DNA of 50,916 nt from Rivularia sp. T60_A2020_040. Lineage in GTDB: Bacteria; Cyanobacteriota; Cyanobacteriia; Cyanobacteriales; Nostocaceae. Location: positions 1 to 50,916 of the forward strand of contig JACYMD010000072.1 of the NCBI GenBank assembly GCA_015272215.1, read 5' to 3'. This document shows, piece by piece, positions 17,447 to 26,950 of the stretch. Each line of letters begins with the position of its first letter. Positions within the stretch are counted from its first letter, which is position 1. Made by a program: the position numbers and the translations under genes. The notes beneath the pieces are model-generated. The model did not search any database, was not told the DNA's origin, and saw nothing but the letters and a program-made list of their open reading frames with translations.

Positions 17447-18850
17447 TTAATCCAATGGTTTCATCGATAAAACTGGCTCATCTTCACGTTCGATACCTCT
17501 TTCAAAACCCGCAGCAGCCGCTCTTGCACGACCTGCGTGCCAAAGATGACCAACTAGAAACAGTAATGCAAAAATAAAGTGAGCAGAAGCTAGCCAAGTT
17601 CGAGGTCCGACAAAATTAAAGGAATTAACTTCCGTTGCTAAACCACCAACTGAATTCAAAGAACCGATGGGAGAATGGGTCATGTATTCAGCAGCCCGAC
17701 GTTTTTGCCAAGGTTGAATATCATTCTTTAGCTTGTCAATATCTAATCCATTAACTCCCCGCAACGGCTCTAACCAAGGTGCTTTTACATCCCAAAACCG
17801 CATTGTTTCAGCCCCAAAGATGATTTCTCCTGTTGGCGATCGCTGTAAATATTTACCTAAACCAGTGGGACCTTGAGATGTAGAAATATTCGCTCCTAAA
17901 CTTTGGTCACGGACTACAAAGTTCAGTACTTGAGCATTGGCAGCTTCTGCTACTGTCGGTCCATAAAACTCACTAGGATAGGCAGTATTGTTAAACCAAA
18001 TAAACATCGCAGCAATAAAAGCCTGTCCGGCAACATTACCTAAACTTTGAGAAAGGTAGGCTTCACCAGACCAGATAAAGATTTTGTGAGTCCATTTAAA
18101 AGGTTTCGTTACAATGTGCCAAATACCGCCAAGTATTAGCAATCCACCTACCCAAATATGACCACCAACTAAATCTTCTAAATTATCAACGCTAACAATA
18201 TTACCGGAGCCTCCCGTAATATTACTGAAAACGTAACCAAAGATGATTCTTGGGTCGAGAGTGGGATTTGTCACAAGCCGCACATCACCGCCTCCTGGGA
18301 CCCAAGTATCATATAAACCACCCCAAAACATTGCTTTACCGACAAGTAAGTAAGCGGCTATCCCAAGGGCAATCAAGTGATATCCCAGAATACTAGTAAC
18401 TTTGTCTTTATCAGTCCAATCAAAATTGAAGAAACCCGCTAGCTTTTGGGGTCCTCTAATTGAGTGATAAATGCCACCAAAGCCTAAAACAGCAGAACCA
18501 ATTAAATGTGTTACGGCAATGGCAAAAAATGGGAAAGTATTGATTATTTCACCGCCTGCTCCTACACCGATGCCGAGAGTTGCAATGTGAGGCATGAGAA
18601 TTAAGCCCTGTTCGTACATCGGCTTTTCTGGTATGTAGTGAGCAACTTCAAACAACAGCATTGCTCCAGCCCAGAAGGCAATCACTCCTGCATGAGCTAC
18701 GTGAGCGCCCAAGAAGCGACCGGATAAGTTGATAAAACGGGCGTTCCCAGCCCACCATGCATATCCAGTAGATGCTTGGTCGCGACCTTCTCTTTCTTGA
18801 GAGCTAACATTGGTTGTAGTAGCTGAACTTTCAAATGGTGTTTCCATCAT
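17447..18850 (-). CDS. psbC2: Photosystem II CP43, far-red paralogue
   Basis: A 467-residue inner antenna protein. The segment [20 protein letters not shown], the helix His residues ([30 protein letters not shown]) and the lumenal GAETMRFWD motif are present; the Glu and Arg of that motif correspond to CP43 Glu354 and Arg357, which touch the Mn cluster, so the water-splitting interface is kept. Two adjacent ATG codons begin the frame. Unlike the usual psbD-psbC arrangement, in which the two genes overlap, here 118 bases separate psbD3 from psbC2, filled with heptamer repeats. It lies between D2 and CP47 genes of the far-red set. Confidence 0.96.
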   Translation of the reverse strand: MMETPFESSATTTNVSSQEREGRDQASTGYAWWAGNARFINLSGRFLGAHVAHAGVIAFWAGAMLLFEVAHYIPEKPMYEQGLILMPHIATLGIGVGAGGEIINTFPFFAIAVTHLIGSAVLGFGGIYHSIRGPQKLAGFFNFDWTDKDKVTSILGYHLIALGIAAYLLVGKAMFWGGLYDTWVPGGGDVRLVTNPTLDPRIIFGYVFSNITGGSGNIVSVDNLEDLVGGHIWVGGLLILGGIWHIVTKPFKWTHKIFIWSGEAYLSQSLGNVAGQAFIAAMFIWFNNTAYPSEFYGPTVAEAANAQVLNFVVRDQSLGANISTSQGPTGLGKYLQRSPTGEIIFGAETMRFWDVKAPWLEPLRGVNGLDIDKLKNDIQPWQKRRAAEYMTHSPIGSLNSVGGLATEVNSFNFVGPRTWLASAHFIFALLFLVGHLWHAGRARAAAAGFERGIEREDEPVLSMKPLD

Positions 18851-18852
18851 TA

Positions 18853-18966
18853 ATTAGTTGATAGTTGACAGTTGATAGTTGACAGTTGACAGTTGATGGT
18901 TATTATTTATTTCCCCCCTCTCCCTGCTCCCTATTCCCTATTCCCTATTCCCTACTCCCTATTCCC
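18853..18966. repeat. Two heptamer arrays between psbD3 and psbC2
   Basis: TTGACAG/TTGATAG units (18853-18898) and a CCCTATT array (18918-18966) fill the gap between psbD3 and psbC2. Their growth may have broken the usual psbD-psbC overlap. Confidence 0.8.
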
Positions 18967-18968
18967 AA

Positions 18969-20027
18969 TTAAAGAGCATTTCCACGAGGTAATACTTCTG
19001 GGGGAAATTGGAAGTGTTGATGAGGCTGGTCTTCTTGCGCCATCCAGGTCCTAGCACCTTCATTCAGAAGAATGTTCTTGGTGTAAAAGGTTTCAAATTC
19101 CGGATCTTCCGCTGCTCGTAATTCTTGAGAAATAAAGTCGTATGCTCGCAAGTTAAAGGCTAATCCCGCCATTCCAATTGCACTCATCCATAAACCAGCG
19201 ACTGGTACAAACAACATAAAAAAGTGTAACCACCGCTTGTTAGAAAAGGCTATCCCGAAAATCTGCGACCAAAAGCGGTTAGCTGTCACAAAGGAATAAG
19301 TTTCTTCTGCTTGAGTTGCACTAAATGCACCGAAAGTATTGAAATTTTTACCATCTTTGAACAGAGTATTTTCCACAGTTGCACCGTGTATGGCGCATAA
19401 TAAAGCACCACCCAATACACCAGCGACTCCCATCATATGGAAGGGGTTGAGGGTGTAGTTGTGAAAAGCTTGGAAAAATAGTAGAAAACGAAAAATGGCG
19501 GCTACTCCAAAGCTAGGAGCAAAAAACCAGCTTGATTGACCTAAAGGGTAAATCAAGAATACAGAAACAAAAACAGCAATCGGTGCAGAGAAAGCGATCG
19601 CATTGTAGGGTCGAATACCTACAAGTCGAGCAATTTCAAGTTGCCGTAGCATGAAGCCGATTAATCCGAAAACACCATGAAAAGCGACAAAATTCCACAA
19701 TCCGCCAATTTGAAACCAACGGATCAAGTTTCCCTGTGCTTCAGGTCCCCATAATAGTAGTAAAGAGTGACCCATACTATCGGCAGGGGTAGAAACTGCT
19801 GCTGTCAAAAAGTTGCAGCCCTCTATGTAAGAACTGACCACACCGTGAGTATACCAAGAAGTTACAAATGTGGTGCCAGTAAACCAACCTCCTATAGATA
19901 AGTAAGCACAGGGGAATAGTAAAAGACCAGACCAACCGATAAAAACGAAACGGTCTCGTTTTAACCAATCATCAACAACCGTAAACCATCGCCATTCTGT
20001 CTGACTGCGTTTGAGAGCTATCGTCAT
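18969..20027 (-). CDS. psbD3: Photosystem II D2, far-red paralogue
   Basis: A 352-residue reaction-centre protein, exactly the usual D2 length. Functional residues are at canonical numbers: His117 (peripheral chlorophyll), Tyr160 (TyrD, in FLIYPLGQ), His189 (its hydrogen-bond partner), His197 (special-pair ligand, in NPFHMMG) and the iron-ligand His near 214. The protein should therefore be a working D2. AAGGAC lies 8 bases before the ATG. It is placed in the far-red set by its position between the allophycocyanin genes and psbC2. A MITE-like element lies in its upstream gap. Confidence 0.95.
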   Translation of the reverse strand: MTIALKRSQTEWRWFTVVDDWLKRDRFVFIGWSGLLLFPCAYLSIGGWFTGTTFVTSWYTHGVVSSYIEGCNFLTAAVSTPADSMGHSLLLLWGPEAQGNLIRWFQIGGLWNFVAFHGVFGLIGFMLRQLEIARLVGIRPYNAIAFSAPIAVFVSVFLIYPLGQSSWFFAPSFGVAAIFRFLLFFQAFHNYTLNPFHMMGVAGVLGGALLCAIHGATVENTLFKDGKNFNTFGAFSATQAEETYSFVTANRFWSQIFGIAFSNKRWLHFFMLFVPVAGLWMSAIGMAGLAFNLRAYDFISQELRAAEDPEFETFYTKNILLNEGARTWMAQEDQPHQHFQFPPEVLPRGNAL

Positions 20028-20074
20028 AGTATTTGTCCTTTTTTTTCAAGCAGTTGAAGAGTTCCGGAGCGATC

Positions 20075-20175
20075 AGCTAAAAAGCCTTTAATTTGTATAT
20101 TCAAATTTGATTAAACTCTTGTAGTGCCGGCTGTTAGCCCGCTAGAAAAATACAAATTAAATGAGTGACAACTTA
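20075..20175. mobile_element. MITE-like element, copy 1
   Basis: A roughly 100-base element with inverted ends TTTAATTTGTAT (20087-20098) and ATACAAATTAAA (20150-20161) and an inner GCCGGC/GCCCGC hairpin. A second copy with the same outer sequence (AGCTAAAAAGCC to CGACAACTTA) is at 26795-26901. It lies upstream of psbD3. No transposase is encoded. Confidence 0.7.
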
Positions 20176-20215
20176 GAAGTGATCAAATTTTTTTCAAATG
20201 CCTCATTGCACATCT

Positions 20216-20737
20216 TTACCAATCCGGGTTGCCATCGTTGATCAAGTAAGGAGTACCAGGTAAAGCAAGAGCTTGAATAATTTGGTCAAAATAAGGAGTT
20301 ACCAAAGCAGCATCCTCGGAGCCAAGAAGATATACAGCTTGTTCCTTGATACAGCATAATGCTTCTACCCAATTCGCTAAGGGTATACCCAAAGATTGGT
20401 ACATTTCTTTCATCCCGACAATACCAATTTCCGTTAATGGCTGTTCATTACCTGCTAAAACACAGTAAGCAACTAAACGGATATACCAACCTTGATCGCG
20501 CTGACACGAAGATGTTTTTCTCATATTGCCGCTATTACTGGGGGTGTTAGGACACCGCTTCCAGAATTGATCGCTGGCTAATTCTACCAACCGTCTTTGA
20601 TTTTTTGCCAAAGTTGTCGCAATCCGAATCCGCTGCGTTCCTGTATGACAAAAATTTTGAATCATGCGGATTTCTCCGGGTGTCGGATAACGCAGTTGTT
20701 CATCGGCATTAAGAATCACTTGCTTGACTATACTCAT
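20216..20737 (-). CDS. apcD: Far-red allophycocyanin alpha-type subunit (ApcD-like), extended C-terminus
   Basis: A 173-residue phycobiliprotein of the ApcD/alpha type. The bilin-binding cysteine is in SSCQRDQGWY (about 83), and the N-terminal MSIVKQVILNADEQLRYPT helix and the late YFDQIIQAL helix fit the globin-like fold. It shares an N-T-P-S-N-S-G-N loop with the other two ApcD-like proteins here, replacing the usual region before the chromophore. It is 15 residues longer than they are, ending PGTPYLINDGNPDW. AGGAG precedes the ATG, which lies 29 bases inside the end of apcE2, implying translational coupling. It is one of the ApcD2/ApcD3/ApcD5 group; the exact number is not assigned, though the long tail is distinctive. 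Confidence 0.88.
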   Translation of the reverse strand: MSIVKQVILNADEQLRYPTPGEIRMIQNFCHTGTQRIRIATTLAKNQRRLVELASDQFWKRCPNTPSNSGNMRKTSSCQRDQGWYIRLVAYCVLAGNEQPLTEIGIVGMKEMYQSLGIPLANWVEALCCIKEQAVYLLGSEDAALVTPYFDQIIQALALPGTPYLINDGNPDW

Positions 20738-23054
20738 AATTCTCCTGAGTTACAGATTCAGTCATTGGTTCTAGGCTTAACTTTGGTTTCGAGTTGTTGG
20801 TGTTGGATACATATTCGGAGTTTTGCTGTTGTCTATGAGCAGATTCTGCCCAGAAAAGTTGTTTTGGGATGTTCCGCTGTTGGGGAATAAAGGCATCCAG
20901 TTCAGAGGCAGATGAAACTGAGGATTTAGCTGTTAAATTTACAGCCTCAGCGGATGCAGAACGGCGCATCGCCAAACCTCTTGGTGTAACATAACGCTCG
21001 TAAGGAACCGTATTTTCCCCAAAGGCTTCGATATATTCGGCGCTGTTGAGGATTTCATCGATCAGAGCATAAAACCCTTTGGTAGCGCAAATATCATAGT
21101 AGCGATTCATTTCTTGCCGTCCATAAGTGGGACGACCTAACAAACGCCGATGAATATATTCAATCGCCTTAGTAATATAAAGTTTTTCCCAATACATTCT
21201 GCGAAACCAATTAGACTTAGCCAACTGACGGATAAACTCCCGCACCGTAATTTCACCACCTTTGAGTTTGATTTCTGCGGTTGTTAAACGTTGACCTTGT
21301 AACAATTCGCGTCCGAATACCTGTCGATAAGCTCCTCTAATTACAGCTTCAAGGGAGTGTTTCGCCAAATTTATACTCGTATTTTCTGGCTTTTTGACCT
21401 TAGTAGTTTCATCTGTGTTTTTACCATTTTGTAGAAACTTATTAGTTTTTCCTTTCTCTAGAGGATGTAACTTGATAATACTAACCGCAGAACCGGGTAC
21501 TTGATGGTAGCTAGTTTGATTACCATTGTAAAAAGAGGAACTACAATTAATCAAAATCCGGCGAGTATCTTTGTTGAAAAATGCAGGTTCAGGATGAGGA
21601 TTGCGGTTCTCTTGAGGAAAAACTGCACCAAACTGAATTTCTAATGGATCGTTACCACAACCGTAAGGATGTTGATTGGGTAGAGGCTTTTGATATTTAG
21701 CAAACAAGGTTACAAACTGAGGAATTTTGCGAACGGGAGCGCTATATTTGAATAAATCAATTTGCGGACCCCAATTGCGACATTCCTGAGCTTCTTGACC
21801 TAATCCGCGCAAATACGGTACTGTTTCCTCACCAAAGTAATCGGAGTATTCCTGAGAATCAACTAAAGCATCTATCAGTTTAGGTAAACCACCTTTAGTA
21901 ATAACTGCAAAATATTCTTGGAATTCTGCTAAAGAACTCAACCCGCGACCTAAAAAGTGCCGCATCGCCAATTCTATAACCCGACTGATTGTATAAGGCT
22001 CGTAAAAAAGCGTCCGATAGAGGCGAGATTTACCCAACCGGCGGACAAACTCTTTCATCGAAATTTGTCCACCCTTAAGTTGAGATTCTATTTCTGTACT
22101 ATTCCCAGCATATATTGCAGTAATGTCACGTTCAAAAACTTGACGATAAGCAGCTTTAATTGCCTCTCGCTTTTCTGTTTCCGATAGAACCGACTTGAAC
22201 ACGAATTTTGATCGGTGTTCGGACGCTATCGCATAACTTTGGGGTAATACCAAACCCTGTTGTTCATTGGAAACTCCAAATCTCAGTTTGTCTGAGGGTT
22301 TTTCTTCTAAGTACTCAGCAATCAGGATGTCAAAATAGTACTTGATAATGTTTGTCGCTTCAGTATTAACTTGCAAATAGCTCACCGACTGTCGCCGCAT
22401 TTCTTTGAGAGCAACAACGGTAGCTTCTGTTACATCTTCTGGAATAACTCCGCGTAATCCTCGCGCATTAACTGTGAGAATACTGGCATCACCAGCAACA
22501 ATCGCATAAGTAATATAACGCAAGAACCAGGATAAGTCTCGCATAGACCTTTGCATTCTTTTTGGTCCATAGCGAGAGATATTGATAAAACGAAAACCTC
22601 CTGGAAGTGGGTCTCTATCGCTATAAAGCGTTCGTACTTGTTCCCACCAAGCCTTAATCGGAGCAAAAATCTTTGGGGGTTGTATTGATTCGAGACGTTC
22701 CTTAACAGCAACAACACGATTTCTTCTTGCTACAGTCAGATAATCTTCACCGATATAGTATCCCGAACCAGGTAATCCGATCTGCTCTTGAGGCTTTTCT
22801 AGGTAATCAGAAGGTGAACCACCAACAAAAATCCGGTTGGCTCCAGCACAGACAATTTCATCAGCTTTATTAGTTAAAGTTATTGCAATCTCTAACCGCA
22901 ACTTACCAGAATTAAAAAACGACTCTAGTTCTTTAAGTTCAGTATTTCTTAAATAACGGTCTTGTTGTGACCCTTGAGAAATCACTGAAATAGGTAAACT
23001 TTGATATTGTTGTGGATAAATGACTGGACTACCACCACTTACTTTTACACTCAT
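20709..23054 (-). CDS. apcE2: Phycobilisome core-membrane linker, far-red paralogue
   Basis: A 781-residue linker. Residues 1-250 form the phycobilin-like LCM domain (RYGPKRMQRSMRDLSWFLRY conserved), followed by two linker repeats (about 290-420 and 560-690, each with an AAYRQVF or GAYRQVF start and K-G-G-x-I). Two repeats imply a small, bicylindrical-type core. The chromophore region reads VIPEDV (203-208), where normal ApcE has a cysteine; this loss is diagnostic of ApcE2, which holds its bilin non-covalently and absorbs far-red light. AAAGGAT precedes the ATG. It sits between two ApcD-like genes and overlaps the downstream one by 29 bases. Confidence 0.96.
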   Translation of the reverse strand: MSVKVSGGSPVIYPQQYQSLPISVISQGSQQDRYLRNTELKELESFFNSGKLRLEIAITLTNKADEIVCAGANRIFVGGSPSDYLEKPQEQIGLPGSGYYIGEDYLTVARRNRVVAVKERLESIQPPKIFAPIKAWWEQVRTLYSDRDPLPGGFRFINISRYGPKRMQRSMRDLSWFLRYITYAIVAGDASILTVNARGLRGVIPEDVTEATVVALKEMRRQSVSYLQVNTEATNIIKYYFDILIAEYLEEKPSDKLRFGVSNEQQGLVLPQSYAIASEHRSKFVFKSVLSETEKREAIKAAYRQVFERDITAIYAGNSTEIESQLKGGQISMKEFVRRLGKSRLYRTLFYEPYTISRVIELAMRHFLGRGLSSLAEFQEYFAVITKGGLPKLIDALVDSQEYSDYFGEETVPYLRGLGQEAQECRNWGPQIDLFKYSAPVRKIPQFVTLFAKYQKPLPNQHPYGCGNDPLEIQFGAVFPQENRNPHPEPAFFNKDTRRILINCSSSFYNGNQTSYHQVPGSAVSIIKLHPLEKGKTNKFLQNGKNTDETTKVKKPENTSINLAKHSLEAVIRGAYRQVFGRELLQGQRLTTAEIKLKGGEITVREFIRQLAKSNWFRRMYWEKLYITKAIEYIHRRLLGRPTYGRQEMNRYYDICATKGFYALIDEILNSAEYIEAFGENTVPYERYVTPRGLAMRRSASAEAVNLTAKSSVSSASELDAFIPQQRNIPKQLFWAESAHRQQQNSEYVSNTNNSKPKLSLEPMTESVTQENYEYSQASDS

Positions 23055-23220
23055 TTAATTTTATCCTTTGTTATTTGTCTCCTATCCCTAAATGCCTTTC
23101 CATCCCAAGGACTCATTATCAATGACAATTTCAGATATAGGACTCAAGATTGAAAATTGAAATGAAGGCAGTATACCTAACTATTTATTCCCAATTCCCA
23201 ATTCCCCATTCCGCAATTCC

Positions 23221-23697
23221 CTACATTAATGATTGAATCAAGTAATCAAAATAAGGTGCAACTTCAGTAACATCTTGCAAAGGGAAGAATTCTAAAGAAA
23301 CTTCTTTGAGAGAATGAACAGCTTCTACTAAATTGGGTAAGGGAATTTCCAAAGATTCATACATTTCCTTCACCCCGATAGTACCAATTTCTGCTAAAGG
23401 TTCTATATCTCCCACCACAAGGGAATAAGTAATCAGGCGAATATACCAACTTTGGTCTCGCAAACAAGAAGCCCGATAGGTTCTATTCCCACTATTACTA
23501 GGCGTATCAGGACACCGTTCCCAAAACTTTAAACTAGCTTTTTCCACAATTTTTTTTTCGTTTTCTACGAGAACTGTGGCTAAGTCTAGCCGAGAAAGCC
23601 CACCTTGATAAAAGTCTCGGATAGCAGTTAATTCACCCACATTTAGATAACGAGCTTCTCTGTCGGCTTGAGCAATTGTTTTTGTAATTATGCTCAT
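23221..23697 (-). CDS. apcD: Far-red allophycocyanin alpha-type subunit (ApcD-like)
   Basis: A protein of 158 residues from the ATG at 23697 (MSIITKTIAQADREARYLNV), chosen because AGGAG lies five bases upstream and the N-terminus then matches the family; the frame runs further upstream through repeat-like sequence. The bilin cysteine is in ASCLRDQSWY, and N-T-P-S-N-S-G-N-type residues (DTPSNSGN) precede it. It ends YFDYLIQSLM. It pairs with ApcB2, encoded just upstream, to form far-red-absorbing allophycocyanin. It is one of ApcD2/ApcD3/ApcD5; the number is left open. Confidence 0.88.
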   Translation of the reverse strand: MSIITKTIAQADREARYLNVGELTAIRDFYQGGLSRLDLATVLVENEKKIVEKASLKFWERCPDTPSNSGNRTYRASCLRDQSWYIRLITYSLVVGDIEPLAEIGTIGVKEMYESLEIPLPNLVEAVHSLKEVSLEFFPLQDVTEVAPYFDYLIQSLM

Positions 23698-23781
23698 AAA
23701 ACTCCTATTTTTAGTTGATAAAATCAGAAGAAATTGGTAATTGGTAATGGGTAATAAACAACTCTTGACTCCGGTGGTCCG

Positions 23782-23812
23782 GTAGAGACGTAGCAATACG
23801 CCCCGTCTCTAC
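23782..23812. repeat. Dispersed inverted repeat (GTAGAGACGT family)
   Basis: Arms GTAGAGACG and CGTCTCTAC lie between apcB2 and the downstream ApcD-like gene. This is the same family as 15369-15397. Confidence 0.65.
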
Positions 23813-23830
23813 AACTCCTAAAGATGCTTT

Positions 23831-24316
23831 TTAACTCAAACCAGAAGCAATGTGGTCAAAATAAATACCCATTTCTTTTCCTGCTTCGCTACCAAGCATA
23901 CTACTAACAACTTCCTTCATTGCTTGTACTGCTCGGATAGTTCCACCGATGGGAACTCCTAATGAATTGTAAGTTTCCCTTAAACCATTTAAAATTCGCT
24001 CATCTAAAATTGAAGTGTCACCAGCCAACATGGCATAAGTTGCATAGCGCAAAAAATAATCCAAGTCACGCACGCACGCAGCATAGCGACGACACGTATA
24101 CATATTGCCGCCAGGAGCGGTAATATCTGTGTAAAGCAAAGACTTGGCAACAGTCTGAGTGATGATACTTTTGGCATTAGCACTTAGAGCAGTCGCAGCT
24201 CGCGCACGCATATCACCGCTATGAAAGTAGGCTTCTAGTTTTTCCAAGTAGTTATTATCTAGATATTTGCCTTGAACATCAGAGGAATTAATCAAAGCAG
24301 TAATTACATCTTGCAT
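23831..24316 (-). CDS. apcB2: Allophycocyanin beta subunit, far-red paralogue
   Basis: A 161-residue allophycocyanin beta chain. The start [20 protein letters not shown] is near-identical to ordinary ApcB; the methylated-asparagine site (PGGNMYT, about 71) and bilin cysteine ([13 protein letters not shown], about 81) are both intact, and the end is the usual [10 protein letters not shown]. It is the only beta-type subunit in the cluster, so it likely pairs with all three ApcD-like alpha subunits. It lies between two of them on the same strand. Confidence 0.95.
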   Translation of the reverse strand: MQDVITALINSSDVQGKYLDNNYLEKLEAYFHSGDMRARAATALSANAKSIITQTVAKSLLYTDITAPGGNMYTCRRYAACVRDLDYFLRYATYAMLAGDTSILDERILNGLRETYNSLGVPIGGTIRAVQAMKEVVSSMLGSEAGKEMGIYFDHIASGLS

Positions 24317-24456
24317 AATTAAAGTTCCCTAAGTGAAGTTTTGATTGATTTTTTGAATTAAAGATTAGAGGTGATTCGATTTGAGATTTGAGATTTAGGA
24401 TTGATGTATCTGACAATCCTAAAAACCTCAATCTCATTATTGTTTGTTATTGTTTG

Positions 24457-24933
24457 TTAAGAAAGTGCCTGAATGATGTAGTCAAAATAGGGTCCAACTT
24501 CAACCACATCTTCTTCACTCATCATTGATACAGCTTCTTCTTTGACACAGCGCATAGCTTCAACTAAATTCCTCAGTGGAATCTCTAAATTGTTGTACAT
24601 TTCTTTGATGCCAAGTGTGCCGATTTCTTCTAAGGGTTTTTCACTACCAGCCAAGATAGAATAAGCAACTAAACGCACATACCAACCTTGATCGCGCTGA
24701 CAAGAAGCTGTCTTACGATCATTGCCGCTATTGCTTGGGGTGTTGGGACAGCGTTCCCAAAATCTCATGCTGCCATTTTGGACAATTTGTTGCTCATTTT
24801 CTGCCAATATTCTGGCAATGCGAATTCTTTGGTCTCCTGTTTTTAAAAAATCTTGAAATATTCTCAGTTCTTTGGGAGCAGGATATCGAGCTTCACTATC
24901 AGCGTTCAGAATCAATTCAGTGACTACACTCAT
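24457..24933 (-). CDS. apcD: Far-red allophycocyanin alpha-type subunit (ApcD-like)
   Basis: A 158-residue ApcD-type alpha subunit (MSVVTELILNADSEARYPAP at the start). The bilin cysteine is in ASCQRDQGWY; the preceding loop is NTPSNSGN, as in the other two. It resembles the 173-residue copy in the CQRDQGWY stretch, but lacks its tail and ends at YFDYIIQALS. AGGAAAA precedes the ATG. It is the first phycobiliprotein gene after psbA3 in the leftward arm and belongs to the ApcD2/ApcD3/ApcD5 group, number unassigned. Confidence 0.88.
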   Translation of the reverse strand: MSVVTELILNADSEARYPAPKELRIFQDFLKTGDQRIRIARILAENEQQIVQNGSMRFWERCPNTPSNSGNDRKTASCQRDQGWYVRLVAYSILAGSEKPLEEIGTLGIKEMYNNLEIPLRNLVEAMRCVKEEAVSMMSEEDVVEVGPYFDYIIQALS

Positions 24934-24946
24934 TGCTTTTTCCTGA

Positions 24947-24998
24947 TTATTAGTTATTGGTTATTAGTTATTAGTCATTAGTCATTAGTGCTGACTAA
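24947..24998. repeat. TTATTAG heptamer array
   Basis: Six to seven TTATTAG/TCATTAG heptamers lie between psbA3 and the first ApcD-like gene. Confidence 0.8.
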
Positions 24999-25016
24999 TG
25001 ACTTGAGCAAATCTCC

Positions 25017-26108
25017 TCAAGCAGCTAATGCTGGAGCTTTAAGCGAAACAGTTACCGGAACAGATTCACCAGATGCCAAATCTAATGGAAAATTATGAGC
25101 ATTCCGTTCGTGCATGACTTCAAAACCAATATTGGCTCGATTTAATACATCAGCCCAACTAGGAAGTACCCGACCTTGAGAATCAAGGATTGAATTATTA
25201 AAGTTGAATCCGTTGAGGTTGAATGCCATTGTACTAATACCGATCGCAGTAGCCCAAATACAAATTACAGGCCAAGCTGCAAGGAAGAAATGCAAGGAAC
25301 GGCTATTGTTGAAGCTGGCATACTGGAATATCAGACGACCAAAATAGCCGTGGGCTGCAACTATGTTGTATGTCTCTTGTTCTTGTCCAAATTTATAGCC
25401 GTAATTCTGAGATTCAGATTCAGTTGTTTCACGCACAAGACTCGACGTTACTAATGAACCGTGCATGGCACAAAACAACGAACCTCCCAGCACTCCAGCA
25501 ACTCCTAACATATGAAATGGATTCATCAGGATATTATGTTCGGCTTGGAAAACGAACATAAAGTTAAAGGTGCCGCTGATACCCATTGGTAAACCATCCG
25601 AGAAGCTGCCTTGTCCGATGGGGTAAATCAAAAATACCGATGTTGTCGCAGCAAGAGGAGCGCTGTAGGCAACTGCAATCCAAGGACGCATACCTAAACG
25701 GTAAGAAAGTTCCCACTCACGTCCCATATAACAAGAAAGGGCTGGGATGTAGTGGAATGCAATCATCTGGTAAGGGCCGCCGTTGTACAGCCATTCATCC
25801 ACAGAAGCAGCTTCCCAAATCGGATAAAAGTGCAGTCCAATTGCATTGGAGGTGGGAACAACAGCACCAGTAATGATATTGTTGCCATAAAGTAATGAAC
25901 CTGCTATTGGCTCCCGGATGCCGTCAATGTCTACGGGTGGAGCCGCGATGAAGGCAATTATAAAGACGCAAGTGGAGACTCCTAGTAAAGGAATCATTAG
26001 GAAACCAAACCAGCCGATATACAGCCGATTTTCGGTACTAGTTACCCAATCGCAGAACCTATCCCACGTGGGAAAACGGCTAGGCTGTTGTTGTGAAACT
26101 GTAGTCAT
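25017..26108 (-). CDS. psbA3: Photosystem II D1, far-red paralogue
   Basis: A 363-residue D1. Numbering is one ahead of standard D1. Tyr162 (TyrZ), Asp171 (Asp170, Mn ligand), Glu190/His191 and His199 (special-pair ligand) are present, and the C-terminus keeps [13 protein letters not shown] with cleavage expected after Ala345, so it can assemble the Mn cluster. It has CYMGREW where ChlF has CYQDREW, so it is not the chlorophyll f synthase. Unusual residues for D1 occur near the pigment region ([20 protein letters not shown]), fitting the far-red type. It is the first gene of the leftward arm, divergent from rfpB. There is no clear ribosome binding site. Confidence 0.93.
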   Translation of the reverse strand: MTTVSQQQPSRFPTWDRFCDWVTSTENRLYIGWFGFLMIPLLGVSTCVFIIAFIAAPPVDIDGIREPIAGSLLYGNNIITGAVVPTSNAIGLHFYPIWEAASVDEWLYNGGPYQMIAFHYIPALSCYMGREWELSYRLGMRPWIAVAYSAPLAATTSVFLIYPIGQGSFSDGLPMGISGTFNFMFVFQAEHNILMNPFHMLGVAGVLGGSLFCAMHGSLVTSSLVRETTESESQNYGYKFGQEQETYNIVAAHGYFGRLIFQYASFNNSRSLHFFLAAWPVICIWATAIGISTMAFNLNGFNFNNSILDSQGRVLPSWADVLNRANIGFEVMHERNAHNFPLDLASGESVPVTVSLKAPALAA

Positions 26109-26490
26109 AAGTTCAACAGTGGTATGAAGTTTGATTACTATTGGTTACGAAAAACTTGAAAATGTGAAAAAGTTAAATTGCCGTTTGTGTCAGAGAATAT
26201 CTGAAAACTGGTTTCATATAGCTCAACATTAATTGTTAGCTATTAGCTGCAACTACTGAGATGTTGGCAATTCTAAATAAATACTCTAAACAAATTAAAT
26301 TGCTACTCTCAGAAAGTTTCGACCTTATTGCCCGCTAACGGCGTTCCCCGTTGATTTTTTGTTGAAGAATCCCCCCTCATCCCTATAACTTTTGTAAAAT
26401 CATATGCGATGAGGTGGTAACGACGAGCTAATTAAGATGCAGTTCTCAAAGCTCTCAACTCAACTTATGAAAATCACAATAGTAATTAAA

Positions 26491-26508
26491 AATGAAGAAC
26501 TAATGAAG
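26491..26508. promoter_or_regulatory. Candidate OmpR/PhoB-type direct repeat
   Basis: AATGAAG occurs at 26491 and 26502, an 11-bp period typical of winged-helix response-regulator sites. RfpB has such a DNA-binding domain and is encoded nearby, so it is a candidate binder, but this is inference. Confidence 0.3.
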
Positions 26509-26794
26509 TCGATTTTTATCTTTACAAATCTTCATCATTAGCTGAAGTGCAGAATATAAATTAAAGTAAAGAAACTTATTTTTTCTTGAAGCTAAGTAAC
26601 TTTTAGACAAGAAACTCGTTAATAATGATTTTCAATACAATAAAAAAAAATTCAAATTAGCTTGGTGATTAAAGATAGATTTTCTTTATAGATGCTATCA
26701 ACGTATATCGATAAAAAATCAAGAGCATGACTTAGTAAGACTAAGAATTTATGGTAAACAACTTTTTTGCTGCCAACTTCTTGGTCAATTGTTA

Positions 26795-26901
26795 AGCTAA
26801 AAAGCCTTTAATTTGTTATTCAAATTTTATTAAAGTCGCCGTTCTTGTAGTGCGGGCATCCTGCCCGCTAGAAAAATACAAATTAAATGCGCGACAACTT
26901 A
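26795..26901. mobile_element. MITE-like element, copy 2
   Basis: This matches the element at 20075-20175 at both ends, with TTTAATTTG and ATACAAATTAAA ends and a strong inner GCGGGC-ATCCT-GCCCGC hairpin. It lies 50 bases upstream of the rfpB start, inside its likely leader. Confidence 0.7.
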
Positions 26902-26950
26902 TAACTCTGTGGAAAAAGCTTAGTTTCCAGGTTTTAGAGGTATTGATTAA

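Larger units (their letters stand above)
26109..26950. promoter_or_regulatory. Divergent control region psbA3/rfpB
   Basis: This 842-base gap separates the two arms of the cluster and must hold both promoters. It contains no gene. Visible features are an 11-bp-period direct repeat of AATGAAG (26491-26508), an opposed CTTCAT at 26530, a CTTAGT-AAG-ACTAAG palindrome (26731-26745), and MITE-like copy 2 at 26795-26901 close to rfpB. No promoter boxes could be fixed with confidence. Confidence 0.55.
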
